A DNA stretch of 64,000 nucleotides from contig NZ_BSSQ01000014.1 in assembly GCF_030161375.1 (NCBI RefSeq), positions 179,230 to 243,229 on the forward strand. Reading direction: 5' to 3'. The position numbers and the translations under genes were made by a program. Source of the DNA: Paenibacillus glycanilyticus. GTDB taxonomy: Bacteria; Bacillota; Bacilli; Paenibacillales; Paenibacillaceae. Below, piece after piece: positions 16,242 through 24,915 of the stretch (position 1 is the stretch's first letter; each line of letters begins with the position of its first letter). Below the pieces are notes generated by a model. It ran no database searches. It was not told where the DNA came from and saw only the letters and a program-made list of their open reading frames with translations.

Positions 16242-17025
16242 CCGTAACGACCTCTCTTTTACTTTCCATTTGATGACGAAGTTCCCGCAAGCTATGGGTT
16301 AAATCATTCTCCACGCAATCCTGAAGCTCATGGGAGTGTTTCTTATAAAATTTTAACTTGCCGCTTTCGATGGCTGGCTGTTGTCCGAGATAAGAACGGA
16401 TCATCTCCATATCGTGAGATACCATTAGAAACGTAATATTATGATGCTGATGCATATGCTTGATCATATGGAAGAAACCTTCTTGCGTCTCGGAATCAAT
16501 CCCAACCGTCGGTTCATCCAGAATGAGAAGCGATGGATTATTAATTAATGCCCTGGCGAGAAACACGCGCTGTTGTTGTCCGCCGGACAATTGGCCGATC
16601 CGCTTCATAGCCAAATCCTCGATGTTCATCGCATGCAGCGCATCGTCGCATTTCTTCTGATCCGCTTTCGTAATTTTGCGGAACAATTTATTCCGGGTAT
16701 ATAAGCCGGATAAGACGACTTCCCGGACGGTTGCCGGGAATAAAGGGTTAAAGGAATTTTTTTGCGGCACGTAACCGATCCGGTCCCAGTCCTTGAATTG
16801 GGAAACGGGCTGGCCGAACAAACGAATCGTACCGCTATCCGGTTTAAGCAGCCCCACAATCATGCGCAGCAAGGTTGTTTTGCCCGCTCCGTTGGAACCG
16901 ATAAGTCCAATAAAGTCTCTCTCTTTCACCGAGAAATTAAGCCCTGAGTGAACCGCTTGATTCTGATACGAGAAAGAAACGTTCTCAAGGGTAATAATAT
17001 CTTGGTGACAACTGTTATTTTGCAT
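16225..17025 (-). CDS. znuC: Zinc ABC transporter ATP-binding protein
   Basis: A 266-residue ATPase with Walker A GSNGAGKTTLLRMIVG near residue 45, Q-loop YVPQKN, signature LSGGQQQRV, Walker B LLILDEPTVG and the H-loop VSHDM. The ATG at 17025 lies 5 nt after GAGGG. Its tail beyond about residue 220 (KKHSHELQDCVENDLTHSL) is longer than in many homologs. It is encoded between the binding protein and the permease. Confidence 0.92.
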   Translation of the reverse strand: MQNNSCHQDIITLENVSFSYQNQAVHSGLNFSVKERDFIGLIGSNGAGKTTLLRMIVGLLKPDSGTIRLFGQPVSQFKDWDRIGYVPQKNSFNPLFPATVREVVLSGLYTRNKLFRKITKADQKKCDDALHAMNIEDLAMKRIGQLSGGQQQRVFLARALINNPSLLILDEPTVGIDSETQEGFFHMIKHMHQHHNITFLMVSHDMEMIRSYLGQQPAIESGKLKFYKKHSHELQDCVENDLTHSLRELRHQMESKREVVTVGDIS

Positions 17026-17059
17026 CGTTGCCCTCATCTCTTTTGCATATTGATTCTGG

Positions 17060-18013
17060 TTATGCCTGTAATCCGGTTAATAAGTTTTGCAGATTTTGCT
17101 TCATCAGGCTAACGTAATCTTCGCCTGCTTTTTCCTGCTTTGGCGTCAGACCTTCGATCGGATTAAGAACGAGCAGCTTTGTCTTTGTCTCGCTCGCAAT
17201 CGTTTTAGCCAAATCCGGAGAGACCAGCTCTTCAAAGTATATATATTTAATGCCTTCGGATTTCACAAACTTCGCAACTTTAAGCAAATCTTGAGCACGC
17301 GGTTCCGCATCCGGCGAAAGGCCCGTAATGGCAATTTGCTTCAGACCATAATCTCTCGCCAGATAACCAAATGCCTGGTGGGATACAACAATCGATTTAT
17401 GGGGCGCTGCCGAAATTTTGGCTTCGAACTCTTGGTCCAATGCCTCAAGTTTGGCAACCAGCTCGTTATAATTGGCTTCAAACTCATCCTTATGCGCCGC
17501 ATCGGCCTGAACCAAGCTGTCTTTCACATTGCCGGCCATAATAATGGCAGACTTTGGACTGACCCAAGTATGCGGATCTACGTCAAGATCGTGGTCATGA
17601 TTATGTTCTTCATCCGAGTGTTCTTCCTCATCCTCGGGATTACCGTGAATCAGGTTAATTCCCGCGCTCATTTCAGCTGCGATCAAACCGTTATTTTTAG
17701 GCAAACCTTTCAAAAAATCGTCGGTCCAACCTTCAAGACCGGCACCGTTATATAGAAAAAGCTGCGCTTTTGAAGCTATCGTTAAATCTTGGCTTTTTGG
17801 CGTCCAGTCATGCGGCTCCACCCCGGCCGGGATCAGATTGACGACATTGACGTTGTCGCCTCCGATTTCTGAAGCCAAATAATAGAGCGGATAAAAGCTA
17901 GTTACGACATTCGTCTTGCCCTCCACAAGCGTTTTGCCCGAGTTATTCCCGCAAGCTGCCAGCAAGACGGTCACCGCTATCACCAGCAAGCTTAAATTTC
18001 TAGTATATCGCAT
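17060..18013 (-). CDS. znuA: Zinc-binding lipoprotein of ABC transporter
   Basis: A 317-residue cluster A-I solute-binding lipoprotein. The signal peptide ends in the lipobox LLAACGNN (lipidated Cys near residue 21). Metal ligands include the His of VEPHDW, a His/Asp/Glu-rich loop (EEEHSDEEHNHDHDLD, near residue 125) typical of ZnuA/AdcA, and His in VSHQAFGYLA. The ATG at 18013 has GGAG 9 nt upstream; a TTG at 18028 is less likely. First gene of znuA-znuC-znuB. Confidence 0.93.
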   Translation of the reverse strand: MRYTRNLSLLVIAVTVLLAACGNNSGKTLVEGKTNVVTSFYPLYYLASEIGGDNVNVVNLIPAGVEPHDWTPKSQDLTIASKAQLFLYNGAGLEGWTDDFLKGLPKNNGLIAAEMSAGINLIHGNPEDEEEHSDEEHNHDHDLDVDPHTWVSPKSAIIMAGNVKDSLVQADAAHKDEFEANYNELVAKLEALDQEFEAKISAAPHKSIVVSHQAFGYLARDYGLKQIAITGLSPDAEPRAQDLLKVAKFVKSEGIKYIYFEELVSPDLAKTIASETKTKLLVLNPIEGLTPKQEKAGEDYVSLMKQNLQNLLTGLQA

Positions 18014-18040
18014 TCGTATAATCTCCAATCAACCTCTTCT

Positions 18041-18095
18041 TAGTAATCGTTACTATTACGTTTTAGATTATACGAGCGGGTTCTGACCCTGTCAA
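18041..18095 (-). promoter_or_regulatory. znuACB promoter with Zur-like operator
   Basis: On the minus strand TTGACA (18090-18095), a 17-nt spacer and TATAAT (18067-18072) form a perfect vegetative promoter. Just downstream, 18041-18055 is the palindrome TAGTAATCGTTACTA, resembling the Bacillus Zur box (TCGTAATNATTACGA). Its position over the start region would let a repressor block initiation. A zur gene is 3 kb away at 20833-21270. Confidence 0.82.
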
Positions 18096-18146
18096 CAAAA
18101 AACTATTATCTACTATTCACACGCTTGTACCCCGGCATACGTGGAT

Positions 18147-18195
18147 ACACAAGAGAACCGCCGCGGATTTAAGGATCCGGGCGGTTCTCTTGTGT
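18147..18195. terminator. Strong stem-loop downstream of metG
   Basis: ACACAAGAGAACCGCC (18147-18162) pairs perfectly with GGCGGTTCTCTTGTGT (18180-18195), with extra pairing inside the 17-nt loop (GCGGAT / ATCCGG). It lies 6 nt after the metG stop codon. There is no U-run on either side, so it may act as a 3'-end stabiliser rather than a canonical terminator. Confidence 0.5.
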
Positions 18196-18201
18196 GGTTA
18201 T

Positions 18202-20217
<2,016 letters not shown>

Positions 20218-20227
20218 TCATCATTTT

Positions 20228-20535
20228 TGAACGCAAAAAACTCCCGTCCAACATGGGACGAGAGTTACGATCACTCACGCGGTACCACCCAAATTCCCGC
20301 TGCGCTCACCCTTCTGGTGAAGAAGCACAGCAGCTTCGTGTGCCGCCTTGCGGGGCGGCTGAGCTGTTAACGCCAGCTTCGCGCCATCTCCTTACCTCAT
20401 CAAGGAGGCTCGGAAACGGATTCTCCGGGACCATCTTCCGATGTTTATCCATACCGGCTTCCAGCGCTTTGCCCGGCTCTCTGTTATGGCATCTTCATCG
20501 TACTTATCCGTTCATCGAATATATGCTTATATGAC
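20228..20535 (-). ncRNA. T-box leader of metG (Met specifier)
   Basis: On the minus strand the leader has a long stem I starting near 20515, a specifier ATG at 20432-20434 followed by GTCCCGGAG, the T-box bulge GGGTGGTACCGCG (about 20279-20291) and a terminator hairpin (20236-20265: CTCTCGTCCCATGTTGGACG..GGAG) with a T-run. Uncharged tRNA-Met should stabilise the antiterminator and allow metG transcription. Specifier placement equals that of the Gly T-box at 55210. Confidence 0.93.
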
Positions 20536-20537
20536 AA

Positions 20538-20567
20538 AATATAACCAATTGGGAGCTACGTTGTCAA
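20538..20567 (-). promoter_or_regulatory. Vegetative promoter of the metG T-box transcript
   Basis: Minus-strand TTGACA (20562-20567), an 18-nt spacer and TATATT (20538-20543). The -35 overlaps the 3' end of yidD by a few bases. Transcription would begin near 20530, at the base of T-box stem I. Confidence 0.8.
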
Positions 20568-20833
20568 GGAGCAGCCGTACCTTCTCCGCTCTTGTCGCCA
20601 TCCACTGGCGGAACAGGATCGTAGCCTCCCGGATGAAACGGATGACAGCGTGCAATTCGTTTGGCTGCCAGCCAGGAGCCTTTCAGCGCCCCGTGTTTCT
20701 CCAACGCTTCAAGCGCATAAGCCGAGCAAGTCGGATAATAACGGCAGGTTGGCGGTGTCAGCGGCGAGATGACCTTGCGGTAAAAAACGACCGGTGCCTT
20801 CAATACTCGGACAGCTGTGCGGCTTTGGGCCAT
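20564..20833 (-). CDS. yidD: Membrane protein insertion efficiency factor YidD
   Basis: An 89-residue protein of the YidD family: [27 protein letters not shown] near residue 23, then [24 protein letters not shown]. These include the two Cys of the YPTCS region and the CHPFHPGG signature. It assists YidC/Oxa1-type insertion. Its ATG overlaps the zur stop codon, so the two are probably translated together. Confidence 0.95.
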   Translation of the reverse strand: MAQSRTAVRVLKAPVVFYRKVISPLTPPTCRYYPTCSAYALEALEKHGALKGSWLAAKRIARCHPFHPGGYDPVPPVDGDKSGEGTAAP

Positions 20834-21270
20834 CAGTTTGCTCCGGTGGCCGACTCTTCTTGAATGCAGTCCTTACAGTAGCCGAACACTTCGAATTTAT
20901 GCTTCACCACTCGGAAATCATCCGGAACGGCCGTCTGCTCCATCGGACAAAACGTAATCGGATACGTATGGCCGCATTGCAGACAGATCATGTGATGATG
21001 ATGCTCGTTTTCCCTGCAATGCAATTTAAACTTTACGCCATCTTCAAATATGACTTGCTCGATGACGTTCAGCTCCTCCATCACCCGCAAATTGCGGTAT
21101 ACCGTATCAAAGCTAAGACCCGTATAGGATTTGCCCATATATTCATAAACTTCCTTAGGTGCCAAGTAACCCGGCGTCTCCGCGAATAATTTGGCCAGCG
21201 ATTTGCGCTGATCCGTGATGCGAAGACCTTGTCCGGCCATTCTTTGTATTATTTCTTCAATTGTATGCAA
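20833..21270 (-). CDS. zur: Fur-family zinc regulator
   Basis: A 145-residue Fur-type repressor. It has the winged helix ([20 protein letters not shown], then [16 protein letters not shown]), the His-rich [19 protein letters not shown] with the first structural CxxC, and a second CKDC near residue 132. [20 protein letters not shown] resembles Zur more than Fur or PerR. The TTG at 21270 follows GGAGG by 8 nt. A palindrome at the znuA promoter in this window is its likely target. Confidence 0.88.
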   Translation of the reverse strand: MHTIEEIIQRMAGQGLRITDQRKSLAKLFAETPGYLAPKEVYEYMGKSYTGLSFDTVYRNLRVMEELNVIEQVIFEDGVKFKLHCRENEHHHHMICLQCGHTYPITFCPMEQTAVPDDFRVVKHKFEVFGYCKDCIQEESATGAN

Positions 21271-21314
21271 TGAAAGAACCTCCGACAATAAAGTGTCTTT
21301 CTATTCATAATGCC

Positions 21315-21346
21315 GAAAAAAAAGACTCTCGTCAATGAGAGTCTTT
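21315..21346 (-). terminator. Intrinsic terminator after small membrane gene
   Basis: A perfect 10-bp stem AAAGACTCTC / GAGAGTCTTT (21321-21330 with 21337-21346) followed on the minus strand by a run of eight T. It lies 10 nt after the stop codon of the 21357-21590 gene and upstream of zur. Confidence 0.9.
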
Positions 21347-21356
21347 CGGGCAAGGA

Positions 21357-21590
21357 TTAACCGTTGAGCCGCATGTTGATCAAAAAACTTGCGCACATAG
21401 CCAGAAATAACAGAACACTTATAACGGAAACCGCTTTACGCCTTTTTTTCGCCGTTGCCAGCCGCTCTCCGCCTGCCGGATTCTGCGCGGCTTCCGTCAC
21501 GAACCGGTGCATGAATAATAACGTGATTACCGAAGCGACAAAAAACATATTAATGACAAACCAGATTGCCGTCCACATCATACCGGGCAT
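21357..21590 (-). CDS. Small two-helix membrane protein, unknown function
   Basis: A 77-residue protein with an N-terminal helix (residues 4-25, WTAIWFVINMFFVASVITLL) and a C-terminal helix (residues 52-72), joined by a basic linker (ATAKKRRKAV). Both ends are probably outside. It has its own terminator and follows a second small membrane gene by 28 nt. I do not recognise a named family; it looks like a lineage-specific conserved protein. Confidence 0.7.
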   Translation of the reverse strand: MPGMMWTAIWFVINMFFVASVITLLFMHRFVTEAAQNPAGGERLATAKKRRKAVSVISVLLFLAMCASFLINMRLNG

Positions 21591-21618
21591 ACCCCCTGCT
21601 TCTCTTCCAATCTACCCG

Positions 21619-21828
21619 CTATAAATACCATTTGTTCAAAATAATCATCAAAACGACAAAGCTGACGATCGCCCCGACAAAACAAATCCATCCATAACGG
21701 AAACGCTGCTGGAACATACGCAGGATGCCAAGACTAAGCAGCCCGAAGATAAGCAATAAAAAGACGACTCCAATAATGAATAATGAAGCTGAGATGTCAC
21801 TGACATCGACTAAAGTCACTGCATACAC
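21619..21828 (-). CDS. Small membrane protein, unknown function
   Basis: A 69-residue protein with two hydrophobic helices (about residues 14-36 and 46-64) separated by MFQQRFRYGW. It is probably co-transcribed with the gene at 21357-21590. The start is preceded by a moderate GGGGA site. No motif points to a function. Confidence 0.65.
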   Translation of the reverse strand: MYAVTLVDVSDISASLFIIGVVFLLLIFGLLSLGILRMFQQRFRYGWICFVGAIVSFVVLMIILNKWYL

Positions 21829-21941
21829 TCCCCTATGTATTAATGCAAGAACATACTATTAGCATTATAAGGGATTGTCCATCCATTCGCCAACCGCAAT
21901 CGGTAAAATTGATGACAAATTCCGACAGGCAAGGCCCTGAA

Positions 21942-22391
21942 TTAGCGGCCTTTCAACCATCGGATATCCGCTTCATAATAAGTACCGGCTCGCGGCCTTT
22001 TGCGAAGCTTCACTTGTAAAATATAATTTTTCACAACCGCCTGGCATATGGTCGGCCTAACAAGCTTTGGCAATTTGATGGTTTCCTTCTGGTTGTTCGG
22101 AAGTCCTTCGATCCGCAGCCGGTCATCCCGTACGTATAAGCGAAGATCTTCCCGGCTTGTTTCACGCGGAAGGTGGAACTTCACAAGCAAGTTATTATGG
22201 GTTTCAAAAAAAGAAATCCCTTCGTTTGCTTCCGCCTGATCCAGTATGGAATTGGCTGCCGCCGGCAGCGACTTGGTCATCATTTTCCGGACGAATTTCT
22301 CAACCCAATCCGGCTCCTTCATGACATCAAAGCCTTTCGGAAGACGCTGGCCATCCAGCCATCTCTCGAGTTCATCCCATTTGTTATCCAC
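21942..22391 (-). CDS. Hsp20/alpha-crystallin-like protein next to gerP
   Basis: A 149-residue protein. The C-terminal half (about residues 60-149) reads as a degenerate alpha-crystallin fold: NNLLVKFHLPRETSREDLRL, YVRDDRLRIEGLPN, then a basic strand pair ending YYEADIRWLKGR. The N-terminal half is helical (WDELERWLDG, VEKFVRKMMTKSL). Spore-associated Hsp20-like proteins such as GerT and CotP exist in Bacillus, and this gene diverges from gerP, so a spore role is plausible. GTG at 22391 was preferred to GTG at 22403, which abuts the GGAGG site. Confidence 0.7.
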   Translation of the reverse strand: MDNKWDELERWLDGQRLPKGFDVMKEPDWVEKFVRKMMTKSLPAAANSILDQAEANEGISFFETHNNLLVKFHLPRETSREDLRLYVRDDRLRIEGLPNNQKETIKLPKLVRPTICQAVVKNYILQVKLRKRPRAGTYYEADIRWLKGR

Positions 22392-22490
22392 GTTCCCGTT
22401 CACCTCCAGCCGTTCTCTCCAACATATGCTGGCTTAAGCTAGGCGGCTACTTGCAGGGGATGATAGGCATCTATCCACACCGGCCGCGGA

Positions 22491-22517
22491 ACCTCTGGGC
22501 GAATGCCGCATACGATA
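22491..22517 (+). promoter_or_regulatory. Sigma-K-like promoter of gerP
   Basis: AC at 22491-22492, a 16-nt spacer and CATACGATA at 22509-22517 fit the sigma-K pattern (AC, 16-17 nt, CATANNNTA). It lies 36 nt upstream of the first gerP start. The gerP operon of B. subtilis is sigma-K transcribed in the late mother cell. Confidence 0.72.
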
Positions 22518-22553
22518 ATATACAAGACGCTTAAAGGGAAAAGGGTGAGTACG

Positions 22554-22784
22554 ATGCCTTCTATTGTTGGATTTGTAAAAGTAGTTAGCGTTGGTTCAAG
22601 CGCCGTTATTCAATTCGGAGACACCGTCCAAGTGTCGCCGTCCAGCCAGACGAAAACCTATGCAGGCTCCGGCTCGTTCCTGACGGGAAGCCTGGCCAAC
22701 TCGAACAACGCGGTCAGCGCTACCAACACGCTAGATCCGGACGTGCAAGACAATTCTCAGAACAACCTGGAAACCGTGGTGTAG
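22554..22784 (+). CDS. gerPA: Spore germination protein GerPA/GerPF family
   Basis: A 76-residue protein, MPSIVGFVKVVSVGSSAVIQ at the start, with FGDTVQVSPSSQTKTYAGSG and a C-terminal SATNTLDPDV motif, all typical of the paralogous GerPA/GerPF family. GerP proteins act in the spore coat to let germinants through. Being first in the cluster suggests GerPA. The ATG at 22554 was chosen over an upstream in-frame ATG because of AAAGGGTGAG 6-8 nt before it. Confidence 0.9.
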   Translation: MPSIVGFVKVVSVGSSAVIQFGDTVQVSPSSQTKTYAGSGSFLTGSLANSNNAVSATNTLDPDVQDNSQNNLETVV

Positions 22785-22787
22785 GAT

Positions 22788-22991
22788 ATGAATTGGACGA
22801 TCTATCAGACGATTACGATTCAGCAGCTTAGAGTAAACAGCGTCTCCAATAGCTCGGTCCTGCAGGTCGGAAGCGCAGGATCGATCCGTTCATTATCTCA
22901 AATGTACAATTCGGGAGGGTTTACGGGACCTGCTCCGCAGCTTGGCGAAGAAAGCCCGCTCTCCCTAGTCCCCCTTCCGGATCCCGCATAA
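22788..22991 (+). CDS. gerPB: Spore germination protein GerPB
   Basis: A 67-residue protein: MNWTIYQTITIQQLRVNSVS, then NSSVLQVGSAGSIRSLSQMYNSGGF and a Pro-rich tail. This is the GerPB pattern (I-NQT-I--L---SISNSS-LQIGSAG-I--LS). It begins 3 nt after the first gerP gene ends. Confidence 0.92.
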   Translation: MNWTIYQTITIQQLRVNSVSNSSVLQVGSAGSIRSLSQMYNSGGFTGPAPQLGEESPLSLVPLPDPA

Positions 22992-23009
22992 AGAGAGGAG
23001 GCTGTCAAC

Positions 23010-23675
23010 ATGCAGCAGCAGCCGCCCGGCAACGGGCTGTCTCCATGGCAAGCTTGGTCGCTTGAGCTTCAGTCAAAGATGAAGTTGCAGCAGACGTTAA
23101 TCTACTCCTTGGAGCAGCAGCTTGCTGTTCTTAGCGAGCAGCTGAAGCAGCTGGAGAACAAGCCTACTTATCATATCGAGAAGCTGGAATATCATTTTGA
23201 CCAATTAAAAGTCGAAAAGCTTGAAGGAACATTAAATATCGGAATGACGCCGCCCGGCATGCCTAACGGAGACGGGGATATCGAGCAGTTGTCCGTTCCC
23301 CCGCAAAAACCAAATGTATATCCCGCCGCTGCCTCCGGCTTAACGCCACCGTCCGAGCCTTATGCGGATGTGCGGGCAAAAGCAGATCGTTATTTGACGC
23401 TTGAGGGCGTGCAAAAGCTAATCGCCCTGGAGACGGAATACGGCGTAGATCTTGATCCCTACCACCGACGCATGGTTCTGGAAGATATCCGGAAGCAGTT
23501 GCCCTCCCGCATTCATTTCTATATGGAACTGAAATCAGAAGAGCAGGAATCCGATAGCGGAGAGACGCAGACCGAGCAGCAGAGGAAAGAAATGATTTTA
23601 TCCAAAACGATTAGAGATGCCGACGCAGCCATGCAAAGATACGTCCTGCAATTAAAAAATGGCAGCAACAGCTGA
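23010..23675 (+). CDS. gerPC: Spore germination protein GerPC
   Basis: A 221-residue protein with an N-terminal coiled coil (about residues 16-50, LQQTLIYSLEQQLAVLSEQL), the GerPC-typical YHIEKLEYHFDQLKVEKLEG near residue 54, then a Pro-rich linker and a helical C-terminal domain. The RBS is GAGGAGG. Required with the other GerP proteins for coat permeability. Confidence 0.92.
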   Translation: MQQQPPGNGLSPWQAWSLELQSKMKLQQTLIYSLEQQLAVLSEQLKQLENKPTYHIEKLEYHFDQLKVEKLEGTLNIGMTPPGMPNGDGDIEQLSVPPQKPNVYPAAASGLTPPSEPYADVRAKADRYLTLEGVQKLIALETEYGVDLDPYHRRMVLEDIRKQLPSRIHFYMELKSEEQESDSGETQTEQQRKEMILSKTIRDADAAMQRYVLQLKNGSNS

Positions 23676-23690
23676 CGGGAGATGCTCACG

Positions 23691-23912
23691 ATGGTGAATT
23701 TCACCGTTCATAATTGCGGTTTAACCGTGGGTGCAATTGAAATTTTGGGGGTGTCGGCAGCCTCCATGTTCCAAATCGGCGATTCCGATTATGTCACCCT
23801 TTACTCCATGTTTGATACGCCGCCCGAATCTGTCATTGCCGGCCCAATCGCCCCGCTTCCCACTCCCGAAGGAGAAGAAGATGCGGTTGGCGAATCTCCG
23901 ATGGCCGGTTAG
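23691..23912 (+). CDS. gerPD: Spore germination protein GerPD
   Basis: A 73-residue protein with NCGLTVGAIEILGVSAASMF, QIGDSDYVTLYSMFDTPPES and a Pro/Glu-rich tail, matching GerPD. The ATG at 23691 has GGGAG 9 nt upstream; an ATG at 23682 overlaps that site. Its stop codon overlaps the GGAGG of the next gene. Confidence 0.9.
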   Translation: MVNFTVHNCGLTVGAIEILGVSAASMFQIGDSDYVTLYSMFDTPPESVIAGPIAPLPTPEGEEDAVGESPMAG

Positions 23913-23924
23913 GAGGCCCTTGCA

Positions 23925-24338
23925 TTGCTGGAACAGAATTATCCTATCCGCGTTGCCCAAATTGGTCTCGTATCGGTTGTAGACGTATCGCTAGGTGCCA
24001 TCGTTCAATTCGGAGACCGAGCCGAAGCGACGCCAAGACTGAATGCTCTCGCCGTTCAACGCGCGATCGACCACACGAAAGCTGGCAGCGTTTATTTCGA
24101 ATCCTACCCCATCTTCAACCGACCTTTGCCAAGTCTCGTAGACCCGGTTGCAGACAGTGGCGAGGACGTTAGTATTCGAAGATTTAACCATTGCCCTCGC
24201 ATAAATGTTGGCTGCATCTATGTAACGGCAGTAGGCTCCACATCGAGCCTTCTTGCCGGAAATGCGATGAGAACGACCGCCGAATCCCGGATCAAGCACA
24301 TCAGACAATACGAAGCACATCTCGTTAAGCTCACCTAG
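23925..24338 (+). CDS. gerPE: Spore germination protein GerPE
   Basis: A 137-residue protein. VVDVSLGAIVQFGDRAEATPRLNALAVQRA near residue 18 and FESYPIFNRPLP near residue 57 fit GerPE. The TTG at 23925 follows AGGAGG by 8 nt. No separate GerPF gene follows, so this operon has five recognisable members rather than six. Confidence 0.88.
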   Translation: MLEQNYPIRVAQIGLVSVVDVSLGAIVQFGDRAEATPRLNALAVQRAIDHTKAGSVYFESYPIFNRPLPSLVDPVADSGEDVSIRRFNHCPRINVGCIYVTAVGSTSSLLAGNAMRTTAESRIKHIRQYEAHLVKLT

Positions 24339-24457
24339 GCGATTTCATCAAAACCATTTGCACAGGTACAAATGTCCAGTTTCTCCGCAAACTCCTCTCA
24401 TATATTGGTCTTGTGATTCCGAATCGAATCACAACAACGACTCAGGAGGAATGAACA

Positions 24458-24589
24458 ATGGGATACCCTGTAGCAGGTGCCAATACGGGCTACGCACCGG
24501 TTCAAGGAGTCTGGAACAATAGCGCTGCCTATATTCTTGTTTTGTTCGTATTGCTTGTCATTATTCTCCGTACTTGCAGCTGGTTCTAA
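24458..24589 (+). CDS. YjcZ-family sporulation microprotein
   Basis: A 43-residue protein found by reading from an AGGAGGA site at 24443-24449. It has a Gly/Pro/Tyr-rich N-terminus (MGYPVAGANTGYAPVQG) and one C-terminal transmembrane helix (AAYILVLFVLLVIILRTCSW). That is the YjcZ/PF09680 layout of small sporulation proteins abundant in Bacilli. It follows gerPE by 119 nt, in keeping with a sporulation role. Its last codons form one arm of a perfect hairpin. Confidence 0.85.
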   Translation: MGYPVAGANTGYAPVQGVWNNSAAYILVLFVLLVIILRTCSWF

Positions 24590-24609
24590 GCGATTCAGCT
24601 GCAAGTACG
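24569..24609 (+). terminator. Hairpin overlapping the end of the YjcZ-like gene
   Basis: CGTACTTGCAGCT (24569-24581) pairs perfectly with AGCTGCAAGTACG (24597-24609). The 5' arm lies inside the coding sequence and the stop codon is in the loop. There is no proper T-run, so it may protect the mRNA end or be the upstream part of a double hairpin. Confidence 0.5.
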
Positions 24610-24657
24610 TCTTGAACGGGAGCCTTTGTACTCGCGTTCTTATATGGCATTTACGCC

Positions 24658-24717
24658 ACAACAAACGGGGGTGTCCCATAAGTCATGTAAATGACGATGG
24701 GACACCCCCGTTGTTAT
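24658..24717 (+). terminator. Long stem-loop, probable terminator of gerP/yjcZ transcripts
   Basis: ACAA..CGGGGGTGTCCCA pairs with TGGGACACCCCCGTTGT (24661-24679 with 24698-24714), and the loop itself can pair GTCAT with ATGAC. TTGTTATTTA follows. It is the likely end of the plus-strand transcript. Confidence 0.65.
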
Positions 24718-24734
24718 TTAGGTTAAACGGCAAC

Positions 24735-24824
24735 CTGCGCAATTAATGTTCTTCCGATCGTCATTGCTCAGGGATTCCTTGAATTAAGATTTCAGAGGTA
24801 GGAATGCCTGAGCAAAAGCGAACG
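24735..24824. repeat. Dispersed hairpin repeat, copy 2
   Basis: A 90-base unit closely matching 6149-6239. Left arm 24755-24778, right arm 24801-24824. The innermost pairs differ from copy 1 but remain paired (a G-C pair in copy 1 is A-T here). Like copy 1, it lies between convergent genes and just before an intrinsic terminator (24850-24887). Confidence 0.8.
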
Positions 24825-24849
24825 CTTCAAAGCTTTGAAGTAAAGAGCA

Positions 24850-24887
24850 AAAAAAGCACTGCAAGGGTGAACTGCAGTGCTTTTTTC
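24850..24887. terminator. Bidirectional terminator after the glycogen operon
   Basis: AAAAAAGCACTGCA (24851-24864) pairs with TGCAGTGCTTTTTT (24873-24886). A-run and T-run flank the stem, so it works from both sides; it ends the glg operon transcript on the minus strand, 29 nt after the last stop codon. Confidence 0.9.
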
Positions 24888-24915
24888 ATAAAAAACGTGT
24901 TCTTGTTATGACAGA

